From NCBI GenBank assembly GCA_900291925.1, contig UWYS01000030.1, positions 62,001-126,000 on the forward strand: a DNA stretch of 64,000 nucleotides, read 5' to 3'. The notes under the pieces are model-generated. The model saw nothing but the letters and a program-made list of their open reading frames with translations, did not search any database and was not told where the DNA came from. Below are positions 40,513 through 52,730 of this stretch, piece by piece; position 1 is the first letter of the stretch; each line of letters begins with the position of its first letter. The DNA is from Thecaphora thlaspeos (taxonomy: Eukaryota; Basidiomycota; Ustilaginomycetes; Urocystidales; Glomosporiaceae). Both the position numbers and the translations under genes were made by a program.

Positions 40513-43002
40513 ATGACCGAGCACGCCAGCTATCCGGCTCACTCTCCAAATCACGTCACCCCCGCAGCAGGCAGTACCGCTAGCCATCCCCACAGCTACG
40601 CGCCGACCGACAACTCCCTGCCTCGCCAGCGCCGCCCAGATTTGCCCGCCAGACGGCTACCAGAGGGCCCGGCGCCATTCAGCGCCGCTCAAGCAAATCG
40701 ACGTCCCCCGCAGCCAAGGAATCATGCGGATACGCTCGAATACGGCGATCGCCTCTCCAAAGGAGCTGCCGCAGCCTCGTCGCGGGGTAGGCGCGGGAAT
40801 GGCGAGAGGGCGGCCGATAGAGGGAGGGATAGGGAGACAGAGAGGGACAGGGACGGGGACCGCCAGAAAGAGCGGGACCGCTATGAAAGGCCGCGGCGGC
40901 TCGACGATGCCGCCGGCCCTTCTCGACTCGCCCCGCACTCTGCAGCAGATGGAAGGAGGAGAGCAGAGATGGAAGACGGGGCCCGCCGACCAGACTGGAA
41001 CGCAAGGGCGGCGAGAGACGACGCCCGAAACAGACCGCATTCGTCGCATGGGCGCTCGGCCAGAAGCTTCGGCCGCGAAGACGATAGGGGTGGCCGAGGA
41101 ACCGACGATGGGCGCGGTCTACGGACCACACGCGAGGAGGCCAGACTGCGAGCTTCCCAGCAGGCTGACGAGCAGGCAGGCGTGCGAAGGAACGGAGGTG
41201 CGGACAACGGCCGCTACCACCGCGATCGTCTAAACGAGCGAGAATACGTCCAGACTCGAGGAGATCGGGAGCCGCGGCCTCCGCTAGCTCCTAGGGGCGT
41301 CTACGACGATACGGGCAGGCGACTCGATCGAGAAGTAGGATCACGAGATGCAGCGATGCGACCCATGGAGCAGGGCCGACCACCTTCACCGCGCAAGAGG
41401 CTGCGCGACCGCAGCGTCGAGACAGACGTGACCCGCCACAGCGCCGCCGACCGGCAAGATACGAGACGCTACAGAGACCCGAGTCCAACCTCGTCTAGGA
41501 GGTCTGACAGGAGGCAGGATAGCCGGGACTTTCCGACTTCACGGCAAGCGGCAGGCTCGGAAGCCGAGCTCTCCAGCTCGTACGGACGCAGAGGATCAGT
41601 CTCTCGATGGGATAGACGAACGGCGGACGAGCGGCCAGATCGCGGGCGGACGCCTGCGGCAGGTGCTCCGGCAGCAGGACTGCCAACCCAAAAGACGGCA
41701 GATGAGGCGATGACTCCCTGGCCTCGGTCGCCTCTACCCGCTCCACCTCGCGGACTGAAAGCAGACGCGGCTAAGAGCATCGCAGGCCGCCAAAGCCGCG
41801 ACACGTCCCCTCTAGGATCCCGGCCGGCAGTGCCGCGGCGACTGGACGACGGCTCGTCATCGTCTCCTGGACGATCCTCGGAAAACGTCCGCCCGCCGCG
41901 CCCACGGACCCCAACAGGCCCTGCGGGCTGGTCTGCCTCGCGCCGTGATGAGGGAGGCTCGAGGGTGGCCATCGGTGCCGACGTACCGCGGGGCCCTCGC
42001 GCCGAACAGCAGGGAGACTGTCGGTATCCGAGGCAGAGGCGCGATGTTGGCGGCAGCGAGGCGGTAGCGGCCGGGTACTCCTGGAGCGGGTACGGGCACG
42101 TTCGCAAGCGAAGTTTTTCGCCACCGCCGGCGTCGAGCAGGTCAAAGAGCCCTTCCAATGCCGGGTACGTCGATGCGGCATCCGCCAAATGGCGACGCTC
42201 CCGGGCCGAGCAAGACGTCGCGAGCGCCCGGAACACGCTGAGCAGAGCGGAAACGGAACCCGAGGCGGAGGCGGACGACAAAATGACCGCCTACAGTGGT
42301 GGCGCATCGCCCCGCGCCCCGAGGAAAAGGGATGGTCCGCCTAGGGCCAGGACACCACCAAGTTCGGGACGACGCCGCGCAAGGGACTTCGATGGCGCAG
42401 ACGACCGCAGCCGCACAGACGTATTCTCATGCCGCCAGTATGACCGCTACGAGCCTGGCGGCGGTGGCGGTGGCGGCGACGGCAGCAGCAGCAATGGACG
42501 AGCAGCGGCCGATCGATCCTATACCTCTAGGCGCAGTCGCTCGCCGGTGTATGCCGGTAGGGTCTTGAGCCGCAAGGAGGGCAGCTTGCTCAGCTTCGCG
42601 GATCGCCAGCGTGGCGGTGCGTTGGCGGAAGATTCCGGGCGCACGATGCAGACGATCAGAGGGGGCGGGTGGAAGACTGTCCGTACGCCCACGCGATCGC
42701 CGGAAAAGAACGAGCGTGACGGCGATCGGCCGGATGAACCGAGGCACGCGGACGGCGAGCGCAATGGGCGGCATAACGATGCTTATCAGCGACCGGACGG
42801 ACCGTCGAGAGGCTCGGGCTGGTCGAACGATAGCGTGGCCGGCGCGGACCGTTCCTGGCGACGGGGTGACGACAGGCCGCGGTATCGGTCGCCGCCGCCG
42901 TCAGCCCATCCTGTAAGACGACAGCCGCGGGACTGGGCCGCCTATGATCGAGACGCACGTCGACGGGAGCCCGGGGAAGCTCGTCACAGGAAGGATTCAC
43001 CA

Positions 43003-43034
<32 letters not shown>

Positions 43035-44349
43035 AGCCGTCACCCTGGCCCCGCCTCGGGCTGAGCCGGGCGAGGGCTACGTCCGGATCAACCAGGTGGG
43101 CGAAGGGACCTACGGTCAGGTATTCAAGGCCCGTTCCGAGCGCACGGGCGTGCTGGTGGCGCTCAAAAAGATCCGTATGGAGGCGGAAAAGGACGGCTTC
43201 CCTGTCACGGCGATGCGCGAGGTCAAGCTGCTGCAGGCGCTGCGGCACGACAACGTTGTCCGGCTGCACGAGATGATGGTGGCGCGGTCGTCGGTTTACA
43301 TGGTCTTTGAGTACATGGAGCACGACCTCAATGGCATCCTGGCCCATCAACAGATCCGCTTCACGCCGGCCCACCTTAAGTCGCTCTCTGCGCAGCTCCT
43401 TGGCGGGCTGGCCTACCTCCACCACAAGTCGGTGCTGCATCGCGACCTCAAGGGTTCCAACATCCTCCTGAACAACCAGGGGCTGCTGAAGCTGGCCGAC
43501 TTTGGCCTGGCGCGCTTCTACCTGAAGCGGCAGAGGGGGGACTACACCAACCGCGTCGTCACGCTGTGGTACCGTCCGCCGGAGCTCCTTTTTGGCGCTA
43601 CCCAGTACGGTCCGGAAGTCGACATGTGGGGGGCTGGCTGCATCTTCCTCGAGCTCTTTATGCGGAAGCCGGCGTTCCAGGGCAACACCGAGGTGCACCA
43701 GCTGCAGGTGATTAGCGACGTGCTAGGCCTCTTTACGACGGCCAGGTGGCCGGGCATGGAGAAGCTGCCGTGGTACGAGCTTGTCAAGCCCGTTGCCCAT
43801 TCTCCCGGCGACGCAGATGTCAACAAGCCCGACGCTGCGGCTCCAAGTGCTGCTCCGCCCGGCAATGGAGTCGTCCGGAACGACAATGGCACCGCCAATG
43901 GCGGCGGCGATGGATCGCAGCATGACGACGTCCGACGCGAAACCGCTGCTGGGCGCTCGGTGGACGACATTTTCGACGATGCCTTTGGCTCGGCGATGCC
44001 GGCGTCGGCGCTGCCAGTGGCGCGAGGCCTGTTGTCGTACGATCCGGAGCGGAGGATGTCTGCGACCGATGCGCTCGCGATGCCGTACTTCCGCGAGGCG
44101 CCCAAGGCCCAGATGCCGGCGGGTCTGCTGTCCGACATCGAAGGCGAATGGCACGAGTATGAGTCGAGGCGGGCTCGAAGGAAGGCGACCCAGCGCGCCT
44201 ATGACAAGGCCCAAGCGGACGCGCACGCGGCCCACCAGAAGGCGCAGAATGCTGCTGCGGCCGCGACAATGGCGGCCGGCGGCCACACTGACCGTGATCT
44301 CGCCGTGTCCGGGTCGACCGTCTCGCAGTCTGCCGCTAGCACCGGTTGA
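40513..44349 (+). CDS. CTK1: CTK1/CDK12-like RNA polymerase II CTD kinase
   Basis: Single exon, 1278 residues. The first ~850 residues are an Arg/Ser/Asp/Pro-rich disordered RS-like region, as in CDK12/13, ending in (Pro-Glu) repeats coded by five GAGCCC hexamers at 43003-43032. The kinase domain begins near 860: glycine loop GEGTYGQVF (about 863), VALKKIRMEAEKDGFPVTAMRE (catalytic Lys and a PITAIRE-type cyclin-binding helix), RLHEMMVARSSVYMVFEYMEHDL, HRDLKGSN (about 976), DFGLARF (about 996), VVTLWYRPPELLFG and the CDK insert region. The PVTAMRE/EMMV context points to the Ctk1/CDK12 branch rather than Bur1/CDK9. With a cyclin K/Ctk2-type partner such kinases phosphorylate Ser2 of the polymerase II tail. 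An unusual ~75-residue Gly/Asn/Asp/Ala-rich insert splits the C-lobe after YELVKPVAH. Confidence 0.88.
43003..43032 (+). repeat. Coding hexamer repeat GAGCCC, five copies
   Basis: Encodes Pro-Glu repeats just before the kinase domain of the CTK1-like protein. Confidence 0.9.
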
Positions 44350-45297
44350 TACGCTCGTCGTGGCGATTGATCCGAGGCCAGCCCAAAAGCTCGTGCTCTC
44401 ATCGTCGTTTCTATCTCTCCTCATCGACACCGAGCTCTCTGGTTCAACCTGAATGTCCGCTGTATGCTCGCCGTCTGTAGTGCCTCTCTGCTGTATGCCA
44501 TTAATCCATCCCTCGCTGCGATCGCTGCTTGCTCCTACAATCCAAAATTTGTTCGTCGTAGCAAAGCTCCCGTATCTCATCCTTGAACGCCACAGCCCTG
44601 ACATTCGAGCTTTGCTGCGCAACGCCATGCAGGCACGCTTCTGGGTCTTCCTTGTTGGTGCGCACAGCCTCGCGCTGCCGACTTTTGATTTACCAGGCGC
44701 GAGGCTGGGCTAGGTAACTAGGCCGGGTCAGGGGCTCCTGGCTGGCCTCAAGGGAGCGTCCTGCGATCTCCCCAGACTGCCGCCCCCAAGGGCCCCAGCG
44801 CCCGCGCCATATGCCGGCTGGCAGGAGAATAATCAGAAAGTGGAGGCTTGCGTCGCCCTGTTTCCTCCCTCCCTAAAGTTCGTTACGGGGCGGGCGGACA
44901 TAGGTGGGGTGCCTCGAGGGCCGCCGCAAGCGGATGCAATCGCACTTGCGCGGCCAAGCAAGGGGGGCGGTAGGGCGGTAGGGCGGTAGGGCAGAGGGGC
45001 CGCGGGCGGCCGTCACGCTACAGCGGCGAGAGCGGCGCTTCAAGCGGGGCAGGTCAAGCCGATGGGAGGCAGGCGCGCGGCGCGGGCGGGCGGCCGGTCG
45101 AGCGATAGAGCGATAGAGCAATAGAGCAGGCAGGGCCAAGCACACAGGCTGGCGGCCTGATCTCTTTCCACCTCTCTGGCCGGCTCAGCTCGCGCTCGAA
45201 AGGGTCCGTCCGTCTGATCCACTCTCCCCTCTCCGCACTCGACCCCATCCACCATCACCACCATCCGCTCCCCTAGATACCCACCTACAGCATCACC
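44350..45297. other. Intergenic region, CTK1-like / aspartic protease
   Basis: Likely 3' UTR, then promoter. Contains 8-base tandem repeats GGCGGTAG (about 44965-44991) and AGCGATAG-type (45101-45127). An 86-codon ATG frame at 44453-44713 has no recognisable features. No gene supported. Confidence 0.5.
45101..45127. repeat. Octamer tandem repeat AGCGATAG, three copies
   Basis: Two exact copies, one with a single change (AGCAATAG), then a partial copy; upstream of the aspartic protease. Confidence 0.85.
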
Positions 45298-46976
<1,679 letters not shown>

Positions 46977-47252
46977 GCAGAGAGATTGCAAGAGGGGGAA
47001 GAGTGCCTCATCACCATCGGATCGTGACGAAATGGTGCTGCGTCCGTCTTTGTCGCCGTCGCCGTGGTTGTCGTCTTCGTCCTCGACTATGTCCCACTCT
47101 CCGTATTCAACCTCCGTTCTCCAAATCACCTTTTCTCTTGGCCTCTTTTCCTCGTCTCCTAGTCTCCTCCAAACCTCAGCCCCTCCGTCTCTCGTCCCTC
47201 TCCCGTCCGCTGCCCCTCGATCTCGTACACCTTTTCCGCCATGCCCGCAACA
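46977..47252. other. Convergent spacer, protease / KRE6-like gene
   Basis: About 275 bases of C/T-rich sequence between two 3' ends, with no gene. Confidence 0.5.
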
Positions 47253-49577
47253 TCAGCACTGTTCGAACATCGAGTTTCTCGGAAACGTGCTTGCGTAGCC
47301 TCCGCGCTCCCTTGGCTCGGTCCAGGTGGTGAGGTTGCTGTTCCAGTAGACCTCTGCGTGTCGCTCGATGTAGTCGGCCGTGGGGAAGTCGGGCGGGTCG
47401 CAGCCGATGTTTTCCTGCCCCTCGACCTGCCAGAGGCGCACGTAGTCGACCGACATCACGGCGGGGAATTTGAGCTTGTCCCACTCCACCCTTGAGAACC
47501 CGGCGCTCAGGGCTACGTTGAGAATGATGTACATAGGCTCCTTAGGAATCTGGCGCTGGCCTATCTCCATCTCCTGTCGTGGAGGGACATTGGGAGGGAT
47601 ATTGGAAAGGAGGTAAAAGTCCTCAGGTCAGTGGCTGAGGTTCAACCAAGGACCGATCCGTGTTCGTGGCAACGGAGGGGTGACTCACTGGGTTGGGGCG
47701 TAGGGCGCTTGGGTGGAGCGTCCAAACTGGGTCGCCGCCGAGCGTCCAGGTAATGTACGAGTCTGAGTCGTCGCCCGGCTTGTACTCGAAGCCGAAGGTG
47801 TCAAATTGGGCTTCGGTCAGCTGGTAGACCGAGCTCTTGATCACGGCGACACCCGAGGCGGCCTCCTGGTAGACTCCGCCCTGCCAGTTGTTGAGCTTGC
47901 CTTCGGCGGCGTTGTCGTATAAGGTGACGTCGGACGAGGTGTCGTTCTTGAAGTAGTAGGTCGCGTCGAATGGGGCGAGCTGGAGCGACATCGAGGCGTG
48001 CCCCTTGCCTCCGGGCTCTGATGACGCGCTGGCCTCGAGAATGTCGATCTCGGGCGCTGAGCGGCCGACGTACGTGCCATCGGCGTGCTTGGGGCCCGGG
48101 TGGTCTTCGCCGTCGCAGGTGCAGCGACTTAATCTCTGCCCTGACAGGTAGCTGATGCCCGGCCCATATTTCTCGACGTAGACTCCCGTCGTCTCGGCTG
48201 CGACCGGTCCGCCTGTCGGGTAGGTCTGGTTCTTGAGCGTGCCGACGTCGCACTGTCTCGCCGGAAGGTGGCCGTCCCGTCAGTTTCGTGGGCCACTCCG
48301 GTCGCAGCGATGGGAGAGTCAGCAGCAGCAGAAGCAGCGTATGAAAGGTACCCACCGCGTCGTACGTGTATGGCCACATCCCATGCTTCCCGCGGTGAAG
48401 TATCGGTCAAAGCCGAGGCGAATACGGAAAAGGAACCATGAACCGAGGTCGAGCGTATCGTCGTAAGCGTCAGCGTCGACACGGGTCGTCTGGACTGGCG
48501 AGACGAGACGAGAAAAAGAGCAAGGGAATCCGAGCGACGATGAGAGCGAGGGGAAAGACTCACGTTGGTGGCGCCATAACCGGCTCTGCCGAGGTTGCCC
48601 ATAGTCCAAGCGGCGGGCCACAGACCCGATACATCGGGCGCTCCGGGGAGGACCAGCGAGACCTCAAGGTAGCCGCCGGTGAAGCACATTTTGTTCCAGC
48701 TTTGGATCATGCCGCTGCGGAAGTTGAGATTCTCAGTCACCGACTCCGACAGGGTGATGCGCAGCGCGCCGTCCAACGTCGTCACCGCCTCGGGCGAGTA
48801 CCACTCGTAGTCTCCCGTGGCCCAGTAGTGGAGGTCGACGGCCTCCCAGTACGGGTCATCGCCGGGGTAGAAGCCGCGACCATCCTGATTGAATTCATCG
48901 CTGAAGACAAGATTCATCTTGTGCTTCCCGTCCGTCGTCATGCGTATGCGGGCCTCCTGGGGCGTGTCCGGGTCGACCAGTCCGCGACGGAAGGGGAGCT
49001 CTGGGACTTGACCAGTACTATTCGTGCCTCCAAGGCCAAACCCGCCCATGGTGCTATTGTGCAGTCGTGTAAGATACGTGAGGACGGGATAGCCGCCGAA
49101 CAGCAGCACGAGCCCCAGGGTCATGACAATCAGGGTGATGAGGTTGGCCGATCCTCGCATATCGAAACAGCTGCAGCATGAGTGGTGGTTGTCCCGAGAC
49201 TCGGGGTCGTGGAGCCAGTCGTCGTCCTCGGGACCCGAAACATAGTCGCCGAGCGCGCGGTAGGCCGATGCGTAGGGCTGTTGCTGCTGCTGCTGTATGC
49301 CCTTCTCCGGATTTGAGCGCGAGCTCGCAGAGCCAGATGAGGCCGAGTAGGTGTTGCTGGAAGTCATCGTGGTCGGCAAGACGGCGCCCTTCGGTCGGCC
49401 GGAGTCGTCGCCATGAGGCCCGAGATCGGCTGCGGCGCGCATCCCGGTAGTGTCAGGTAGTGGCGGCTCTGAGCCTTCGGACGACGACGAGATGGCAGGG
49501 ACAGAGTGGTAGGAATGACCGGGGGCTTGATCTGGCTGTGGCCGTGTGGGTGCGCTGTAGCCCGAACTTGGCGACAT
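47253..49577 (-). CDS. Beta-1,6-glucan synthesis protein, KRE6/SKN1-like (GH16)
   Basis: Four exons on the minus strand: 49577-48564, 48385-48356 (30 bases), 48252-47689 and 47573-47253, all phase 0, 642 residues. A type II membrane protein: cytosolic Ser/Pro/Gln-rich N-tail, one membrane anchor (LITLIVMTLGLVLLFGGYPVL, about 145-165), then a lumenal GH16-type domain with NLVFSDEFNQDGR, YWATGDYEWYSPEAVTTLDG, CFTGGYLEVSLVLPG, GLWPAAWTMGNLGR, the short exon HGMWPYTYDA, CDVGTLKNQT and the catalytic-type motif PEIDILEAS (about 410-418), ending SVDYVRLWQ. Yeast Kre6/Skn1 act in the secretory pathway and at sites of polarised growth in making cell-wall beta-1,6-glucan. The acceptor before the 30-base exon is AAG rather than CAG. 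The preferred start is ATG 49577; the upstream frame lacks an ATG. Confidence 0.9.
48356..48385 (-). other. 30-base internal exon of the KRE6-like gene
   Basis: Encodes HGMWPYTYDA between GYGATN and CDVGTLKNQT. The residues are conserved in the family (GLWPYSYD in yeast-type proteins), the phase is 0 on both sides and the donor is GTGGGT, so the exon is supported despite its size. Confidence 0.8.
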
Positions 49578-50571
49578 GCCCTTTTGCTGGCTCGAGGAGG
49601 AGTTGAGAAGGGCAGAGATGGTGGAAAACGGGGAAGGATGGCCGGGAGGGGCGAGAGAGCGGGGTCTGCGGTGCAACAAGACCAGGTGGGAGGAAGAGGG
49701 GCAAGTCCGTAGTTGGCAGTCATCGAGGCGGCGTGTCTCCGCCTCTCATTCATCCTTTTTGCTGACGCCGCTGCCACTGCTCGGCGGGAGGGCGTTGTCC
49801 TCCTCCTCCTCGTTGGCTGCCTCGCAAGATGCAGGAGGTCGGAGAGCGGGGTGGGGCCGATGACAATCAAGAATTGAGCTGGCAGGGTGGGGCGGGCTAG
49901 GCTAGACCGACGGTCAGCTGCCAACGTTTCCGGCGCTCTAAGGTTGGACAAAGAAGGGTCGATCGCTCCAGCATGGCCCTTAACTTTGCTCCCGCCCAGA
50001 GGCGCGCCGTGGGCTGAGATGCATGGTCAGAGTCAGGTGATGGAGCCGGAGCTAACTTAGTCAGTCAGCAGGGGTGGCTGTGCTGCATGGTGGGAGGTGC
50101 GCGGTGGGTGACAGCGCGGCCGCATCACCACCCTCGGGCAACCTCCCCCTTGGTGGAATAATGAGTGAGAAACCAATGGCGACGCAGAGTCGGCGCCCTC
50201 CCGACGGCTAGACCGAGCCTTGCCTCTAGACCTCAGCCAGGCATCGTCTTATCTCGTCCCTGACTACGGCATCGTGCCGATGCAGCTATGGCGTTGACGG
50301 ACCCCTCTTTCAGGAGCAGGGCCTAAGGCGGATAGCGGATAGCAGCTAGCCGTCGTCGGGATCTTAGCCTATTTGTGAGTCGAGCATGGGCGGGGCGCGG
50401 AGAGACAGCCCGCGCGGCCTGGGTGCTGTCGTTGGCATCGGACAAGCAGGTGCGCTGCTGGCTTCTTTTCTCTTTTTGGCGCGGCAGTGGCTCGAGAGGA
50501 ACAGAAACTCCACCTTCTCCCCTTGCCTCCTCTTTCGTCAATCGCGCTCACCGCCACCTTTTCCTCACACC
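49578..50571. other. Bidirectional intergenic region, KRE6-like / TRM10
   Basis: No gene supported. The TRM10 frame is open upstream to an in-frame ATG at 50386, so part of this may be coding. Confidence 0.5.
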
Positions 50572-52017
50572 ATGGACCGCCCCATACCGGCCGGAGAGCC
50601 GATAGCCATGGCATCGGCGTCTCCACCATTACCTCTTCCCTCCACTTCCTCGACCGCCTCAACCGCCGCAGCCACCAAAGCGTCACCCTTCATTCAGACG
50701 GGCTCCAGCTCTCACCCGCTCAGCAACCGCTCCCAGGTCCACATCGACGCCTCCGCCCTCCCTCCAGGCCTGTCCAAGACGGCCGCCAAGAAGCTCGCAA
50801 AGAAGCAGTACTACGAGGACACCAAGCTCGTCCGTCGCCGCGCCGAAAAGGACAAGAAGAAGCAGAAGAAGCGTGATCTCTGGCAGCAGCAGAAACAGCA
50901 ACAAGAAACGGCAGGAGCAGAGGCAGCAGAGGTAGCAGAGGCAGCAGAGGCAGCAGCAGCAGACGGCGAGCAGGGCGATGTCGTTTACACGGGCAAGAGG
51001 AAGCGCGACCAGGCGCCCACCAAAAGCAAGCCCAAGAGAGTTCCCTTTGGCGCCAGGCTCCTCGTGGATCTTGGCTTCGACGACCTCATGAGCGAGAGGG
51101 AGGCAGCATCGATGGGCCAGCAGCTCATGTACCTCTACTCGAGCAACAAGACATCGCACCGACCCTTCAAGGAGGTCATTTTCGCCGGCAGGGGCCACGT
51201 CCCAGGGTCCTCTTACCTCTCGGCGGCGGCGGCGGCGGCAACGACGAGCGAGAAAGGGGAAGAGCGGGACGAGGCAATGGTGGAGCGGCAGCCAGGGAAG
51301 CAAGAGGAGCAGCCGAGCATCTACGACTCGCCCACCGGCCACTTTATGGAGCAAAAGATGCGCGGCACCTGGCGATCCTGGAAGGGCATCACCATCCTCG
51401 AGCGAGGCGGCCTCGAGGCGATCGTTTCCGAGCCTTGCTCACAAAACGTCGAGGATCCCTCTTCTGGCTGTGCTTCTTCGTCCGCAGAAGCGTCGACCAC
51501 TTCGACTATCCGCCTGGCCAAGGAGGACGTAACCTACCTGACGGCCGATACCGACGATGTCCTCACCGGCCTAGAAGAAGGCAAGACGTATGTCATCGGC
51601 GGGATAGTCGACAAGAACCGACACAAGAGCCTCTGCCTGAACAAGGCCTCGCAGTTAGGAATACGGCGGGCCAAGCTGCCGATATCGGACGAGAATCTCA
51701 ACGATTTTGAGCGGCGGCTGAGGGCGCAGGGAGAGACGTCCCATGCTGCCGGCGGCAGGGACCAGGGTGGAGCAGGGACCAAGAAGCAGGGAGGTTACCA
51801 GGGCAGAAGGGTGCTGACGGTCAACCAGGTGGCCGACATCCTCCTGGGCTGGACTGAGAGTCGGGACTGGGTCGAGGCGATCGGACGGGGTATCCCAAGG
51901 AGGCGGTTCGATCAAGGAGTGTCGGCGAGCAGCCCCGGTGGCGTTGAAGCGACGGGGAACAACGAGGAGACTGTGAAAGAAGGGGCTGGTGGAGTAGAAG
52001 GAAAGAGCAGTAAGTAG
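50572..52017 (+). CDS. TRM10: tRNA (guanine-9-N1)-methyltransferase Trm10
   Basis: Single exon, 481 residues from ATG 50572. Trm10 is a SPOUT methyltransferase that makes m1G9 in tRNAs using SAM. Seen: a Lys/Arg-rich N-terminal helix (LSKTAAKKLAKKQYYEDTKLVRRRAEKDKKKQKKR), RVPFGARLLVDLGFDDLMSERE, LMYLYSSNKTSHRPF, then HFMEQKMRGTWRSWKG and the C-terminal knot region DVTYLTADTDDVLTGLEEGKTYVIGGIVDKNRHK followed by RRVLTVNQVADILLGWTESRDWVEA. Extra Ser/Thr/Glu-rich inserts lie between YSSNK and the DSPTGHF region and before the last block. An in-frame ATG at 50386 would add 62 residues with a hydrophobic/basic character (LLASFLFLARQWLERNR); the shorter start is preferred because homology-like features begin after it. 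Confidence 0.9.
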   Translation: MDRPIPAGEPIAMASASPPLPLPSTSSTASTAAATKASPFIQTGSSSHPLSNRSQVHIDASALPPGLSKTAAKKLAKKQYYEDTKLVRRRAEKDKKKQKKRDLWQQQKQQQETAGAEAAEVAEAAEAAAADGEQGDVVYTGKRKRDQAPTKSKPKRVPFGARLLVDLGFDDLMSEREAASMGQQLMYLYSSNKTSHRPFKEVIFAGRGHVPGSSYLSAAAAAATTSEKGEERDEAMVERQPGKQEEQPSIYDSPTGHFMEQKMRGTWRSWKGITILERGGLEAIVSEPCSQNVEDPSSGCASSSAEASTTSTIRLAKEDVTYLTADTDDVLTGLEEGKTYVIGGIVDKNRHKSLCLNKASQLGIRRAKLPISDENLNDFERRLRAQGETSHAAGGRDQGGAGTKKQGGYQGRRVLTVNQVADILLGWTESRDWVEAIGRGIPRRRFDQGVSASSPGGVEATGNNEETVKEGAGGVEGKSSK

Positions 52018-52730
52018 GCGCTGAAAAGGCGCACTCGGCTCTGATCTGAGGCGCCATCGAACTCCACACACGTTTGTATAACAACATACCTCCCGCAATG
52101 GAGACATCTGGTGTTGGCCCTTTGCTATCGGGGTCGGTCTTGTAGCTTCCTCCCGTTGGGCGCCGCCTTGTAATGTTCAAGAGCGTGTCGAAGCTTACGA
52201 TGACGATGACGATTGCGTCGATACGCCAGGAAGGCGGCCAAGAAGGGAAGATAGATGTAGTGTGGTCCTGGCTAGGCACTGACTGCCCTTTGCGCGACGG
52301 GCACTGCGGCGCGCCCGACGCGGCTGGGCGGGCGGGGCAGGCAGGCACCGGTTTTGGGCGTTGGACGGAGAGGGAGAGGGAAGGGCAACTCCACTTTTCC
52401 CGGCCCTTCGGCGAGCTGGCTCCACCCACACTCAGCCACTCTTCCCCTTCTTGTGTCCCTGTCCCTGCCTTTGCCTTCACTTTCCTCTTGTCGTCAGGCA
52501 GTCCCCTTCCTTTCGCCCCTCCGACGTCGATGGAATCAGTGACCGCAATGACCGGCTGACGTTCCGACTGGTATGACCACCGGCAATCAAATCGCCAGCA
52601 CTACCCTCTCACTCCCCTTGGCGTTACCACGGCTCGAAAGCATCGGATCGGCTCAGCACGGTTGCACCTCGCTGTAGAAGACGATCCAAGCTTCGACGTC
52701 GACGTCGACCTAGCGTCCAAGCTCGAAGCT
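52018..52730. other. Intergenic region, TRM10 / unknown gene
   Basis: No gene supported. Short ATG frames near 52530 (9 codons) and 52573 (34 codons) precede the downstream gene and could act as upstream ORFs or belong to an unrecognised first exon. Confidence 0.45.

Noticed and set aside
43723..44628. 301-codon minus-strand frame
   Set aside because: Antisense to the C-lobe of the CTK1-like kinase.
44453..44713. 86-codon ATG frame downstream of the CTK1-like gene
   Set aside because: Hydrophobic but with no conserved pattern; best explained as 3' UTR.
52573..52677. 34-codon small ORF upstream of the unknown gene at 52731
   Set aside because: Could be an upstream ORF, but there is no evidence of translation and no conserved sequence; noted only as context.
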